Source of the DNA: Tigheibacillus halophilus
GTDB lineage: Bacteria > Bacillota > Bacilli > Bacillales > Amphibacillaceae
Assembly: GCF_042683165.1 (NCBI RefSeq)
Contig: NZ_JBHUIZ010000015.1
Coordinates: forward strand, 248,001 to 312,000
Length of the DNA: 64,000 bases
Direction of reading: 5' to 3'
Shown here: in pieces, positions 62,474 to 64,000 of the stretch
Layout of the letters: every line of letters begins with the position of its first letter
Numbering within the stretch: position 1 is the first letter of the stretch
Made by a program: the position numbers and the translations under genes
The notes under the pieces: generated by a model
What the model was told of the DNA's origin: nothing
What the model saw: the letters and a program-made list of their open reading frames with translations, nothing else
Databases searched by the model: none

Positions 62474-62533
62474 TTGAAATAGTTAGACTCTTCGGTTTAT
62501 AATGAAAAGAACAAAAGAGTGAACGACCACTCT
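62474..62533 (+). promoter_or_regulatory. Sigma-A promoter and operator-like repeat of the MFS gene
   Basis: TTGAAA (62474-62479), an 18-base spacer and a perfect TATAAT (62498-62503). A 6-6-6 inverted repeat follows, AGAGTG (62516-62521) and CACTCT (62528-62533), at about +6 to +24, where a repressor would block transcription. The remainder of the 349-base divergent gap (62249-62473) shows nothing else I can name. Confidence 0.7.
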
Positions 62534-62597
62534 CTTAGAGGGGAGGCGAAGTCTAACATTAAGAAATGAAAAGATGCTGACAGAAGGGGTGAAGAAG

Positions 62598-63920
62598 ATG
62601 GATCGAACAGTTTCGATGGATGATATACCTTTGAATAAGTTTCATATTAAAGTAGCAATCTATACAACCGGGGGGAAGTTTTGTGATGGGTATATTTTAG
62701 GGGTGATTGCAATTGCTCTTTCATTGCTTGGCCCACAACTTGAACTGAGCGCTTTTTGGTACGGCCTTATTGGAAGCTCAGCTTTAATCGGTCTCTTTTT
62801 GGGAAGTTTCTTTTTCGGTTGGTTAACAGATAAAATTGGCAGAAAACCTATCTACATGGCGACGATAGCATTGTTTGTATTAATTTCAGTATTGCAATAT
62901 TTTGTGTCTACGCAAGAACAACTTTTCATATTACGGCTTTTGTTGGGGTTTACGATTAGCGCTGAATATGCGACTGGAGCTACTTTATTGTCGGAATTAA
63001 TCCCTAGGAAAAATCGTGGAACGATTTTGGCTTGTCTAAACGCAATGTGGACAGTAGGCTTTGTTGTATCCGTGGTAGCAGGCTATACGATGCTCCATTT
63101 TGGCGGGGATGAGATTTGGCGTTGGATTTTGGTATCTAGTGCGGTACCTGCCTTCATATTACTGATTTTACGGTTAGGCTCTGCTGAGTCGCCAAGATGG
63201 CTAATGAGTAAAGGTAAAGTTGAAAAAGCTAAGAAGGTTGTTGACAAACATTTTGGTAGGCATGTTAGAGTTGATGATTTGGTGATAGAAGAGCGTAAAA
63301 AAACGGAAATAAAAGAGATTTTCAATAAAAAATACAGGACTCGTACAGCATTTGCAGGATTATTTTGGTGTTTACATGTACTGCCTTATTTTGGAATGAT
63401 GACATTTTTGCCGGTCGTGTTCGATAGTCTGAAAATAGAAGATGAATTCCTAAGCACGTTGATTTCTAACTTATTCCAGTTAGCAGGTGCGGTTGCCGGA
63501 GTGGTGATTATGGATAAAATTTCGCGAAGAAATTTCGTGATTTATTCCTTTTTGATTTTGGCAGTTTCTCTTGGGTTACTGGTCCTTATTCCGAATCCAA
63601 CATCGGCAGTTATCATAGCATGTTTTTCTATTTATGTCTTTATAGCTTCTGGATCAGGAAATCTACAAACCGTTTACCCCAGCGAAATGTTTCCAACGCA
63701 TGTTCGCTCAACTGCAGTTGGTTTTGCAACAATGATTAGCAGAATAGGAGCGGCTTTGGGAACATTTTTATTGCCTATCAGTTTGGATGCTTTAGGGATC
63801 CAAATCACAATGGGGATACTAACAGGAATTTTACTTCTGGCTTTATTTATATCCATTAAATGGGCACCAGAAACAAGGAATGTGTCGCTTGAAAAAGCTG
63901 CAAATGTGAATGCTTCATAA
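62598..63920 (+). CDS. MFS transporter, sugar-porter/organic-acid type
   Basis: 440 residues from ATG 62598 after AAGGGGTGA; ATG 62574 upstream lacks a site. Twelve membrane segments; motif A is FGWLTDKIGRKPIY, and the repeat in the second half is MDKISRRNFV. GYILGVIAIALSLLGPQ, SAEYATGATLLSELIPRKNRGTILACLNAMWT and YPSEMFPTHVRSTAVGFATMISRIGAALG (given in part) match proton-coupled sugar or aromatic-acid carriers. It probably imports the substrate of the dehydrogenase that follows or of the divergent M20 unit. Confidence 0.9.
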   Translation: MDRTVSMDDIPLNKFHIKVAIYTTGGKFCDGYILGVIAIALSLLGPQLELSAFWYGLIGSSALIGLFLGSFFFGWLTDKIGRKPIYMATIALFVLISVLQYFVSTQEQLFILRLLLGFTISAEYATGATLLSELIPRKNRGTILACLNAMWTVGFVVSVVAGYTMLHFGGDEIWRWILVSSAVPAFILLILRLGSAESPRWLMSKGKVEKAKKVVDKHFGRHVRVDDLVIEERKKTEIKEIFNKKYRTRTAFAGLFWCLHVLPYFGMMTFLPVVFDSLKIEDEFLSTLISNLFQLAGAVAGVVIMDKISRRNFVIYSFLILAVSLGLLVLIPNPTSAVIIACFSIYVFIASGSGNLQTVYPSEMFPTHVRSTAVGFATMISRIGAALGTFLLPISLDALGIQITMGILTGILLLALFISIKWAPETRNVSLEKAANVNAS

Positions 63921-63947
63921 GGAGATATGGAAAAGGGAGGAATTGAA

Positions 63948-64000
63948 ATGTCAAATACAAGTGTTGGGGTTGTAGGTGTTGGATCCATTGGTAGTATGGT
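63948..64000 (+). CDS. NAD(P)-binding Rossmann-fold protein, N-terminus only (partial)
   Basis: Only 17 codons are in the window, from ATG 63948 after AAGGGAGG. They read a Rossmann dinucleotide-binding start, VGVVGVGSIGSMV (Gly-x-Gly-x-x-Gly). A 3-hydroxyisobutyrate/6-phosphogluconate-type or Gfo/Idh-type dehydrogenase is likely; the family cannot be settled from this much. It lies 28 bases after the MFS gene, so the two are probably co-transcribed. Confidence 0.65.
   Translation, partial: MSNTSVGVVGVGSIGSM

Noticed and set aside
1..64000. tRNA, rRNA, CRISPR array, prophage or insertion sequence
   Set aside because: Looked for cloverleaf segments, regular spaced repeats, transposase motifs and terminal repeats; none found by eye.

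Overview
The window looks like a chromosomal segment of a low-GC Gram-positive spore-former relative (Bacillaceae). The signs are strong AGGAGG-type ribosome binding sites with frequent TTG/GTG starts, sigma-A promoters, a T-box leader, CcpA-type cre boxes, a TasA/TapA/SipW matrix system, PrsA and a bacillolysin. The acidic secreted proteins and the sulfated/fucosylated-glycan genes would suit a halotolerant or marine-type genus (Virgibacillus/Oceanobacillus-like), but that is inference. I saw no rRNA, tRNA, CRISPR array or insertion sequence.

Region 1 (1-8.9 kb) is an extracellular matrix and secreted-protease locus. It holds the 3' end of a gamma-glutamyltransferase, a truncated CalY/TasA remnant, a frameshifted prsA, two intact CalY/TasA-like fibre proteins interleaved with an M14 carboxypeptidase and an M4 bacillolysin, then tapA and an overlapping sipW. 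The GGT and M14 proteins carry the same C-terminal helical tail (FIMAH-like). SipW is the expected signal peptidase for the CalY/TasA and TapA signal peptides.

Region 2 (8.9-15.8 kb) is a beta-glucoside operon: ABC sugar transporter (binding protein, two permeases), LacI regulator, ROK kinase and a GH1 enzyme with phospho-glycosidase-type residues. A sigma-A promoter and two LacI-type palindromes lie in front.

Region 3 (15.8-19.1 kb) is a T-box-controlled operon of a TIGR04076-like small protein, an aldo/keto reductase and an NhaC-family transporter; the specifier reads as Met or Trp. Region 4 (19.2-24.1 kb) is a self-contained sigma-54 circuit: a PAS/AAA+ activator, an enhancer-like palindrome at its stop codon, a textbook -24/-12 promoter, a long leader, an MFS transporter and an agmatinase-family ureohydrolase.

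Region 5 (24.3-30.4 kb, minus strand) is a Lac/cellobiose-type PTS operon (IIA, IIB, IIC) followed by a HAD phosphatase, a DUF4127 protein, an RpiR regulator and a PP2C-type phosphatase. A ROK repressor is divergent.

Region 6 (30.9-59.3 kb) is a large glycan and L-fucose locus. It contains an alpha-L-fucosidase, an oligopeptide-type ABC importer, a cytoplasmic sulfatase, an M81 protein, then fuculose-phosphate aldolase, a rhamnulokinase-type kinase, fucU broken by one amber codon, a second sugar ABC importer, an M20 peptidase, an aldehyde ferredoxin oxidoreductase homologue lacking its Fe-S cysteines, L-fucose isomerase, an AraB-type kinase, a bifunctional aldolase/dehydrogenase and a DeoR regulator. 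Together they would release, import and convert L-fucose to dihydroxyacetone phosphate and L-lactate.

Region 7 (59.6-64 kb) has a minus-strand trio (small membrane protein, DUF3100-like membrane protein, M20 amidohydrolase) divergent from an MFS transporter and the start of a Rossmann-fold dehydrogenase cut by the window edge.
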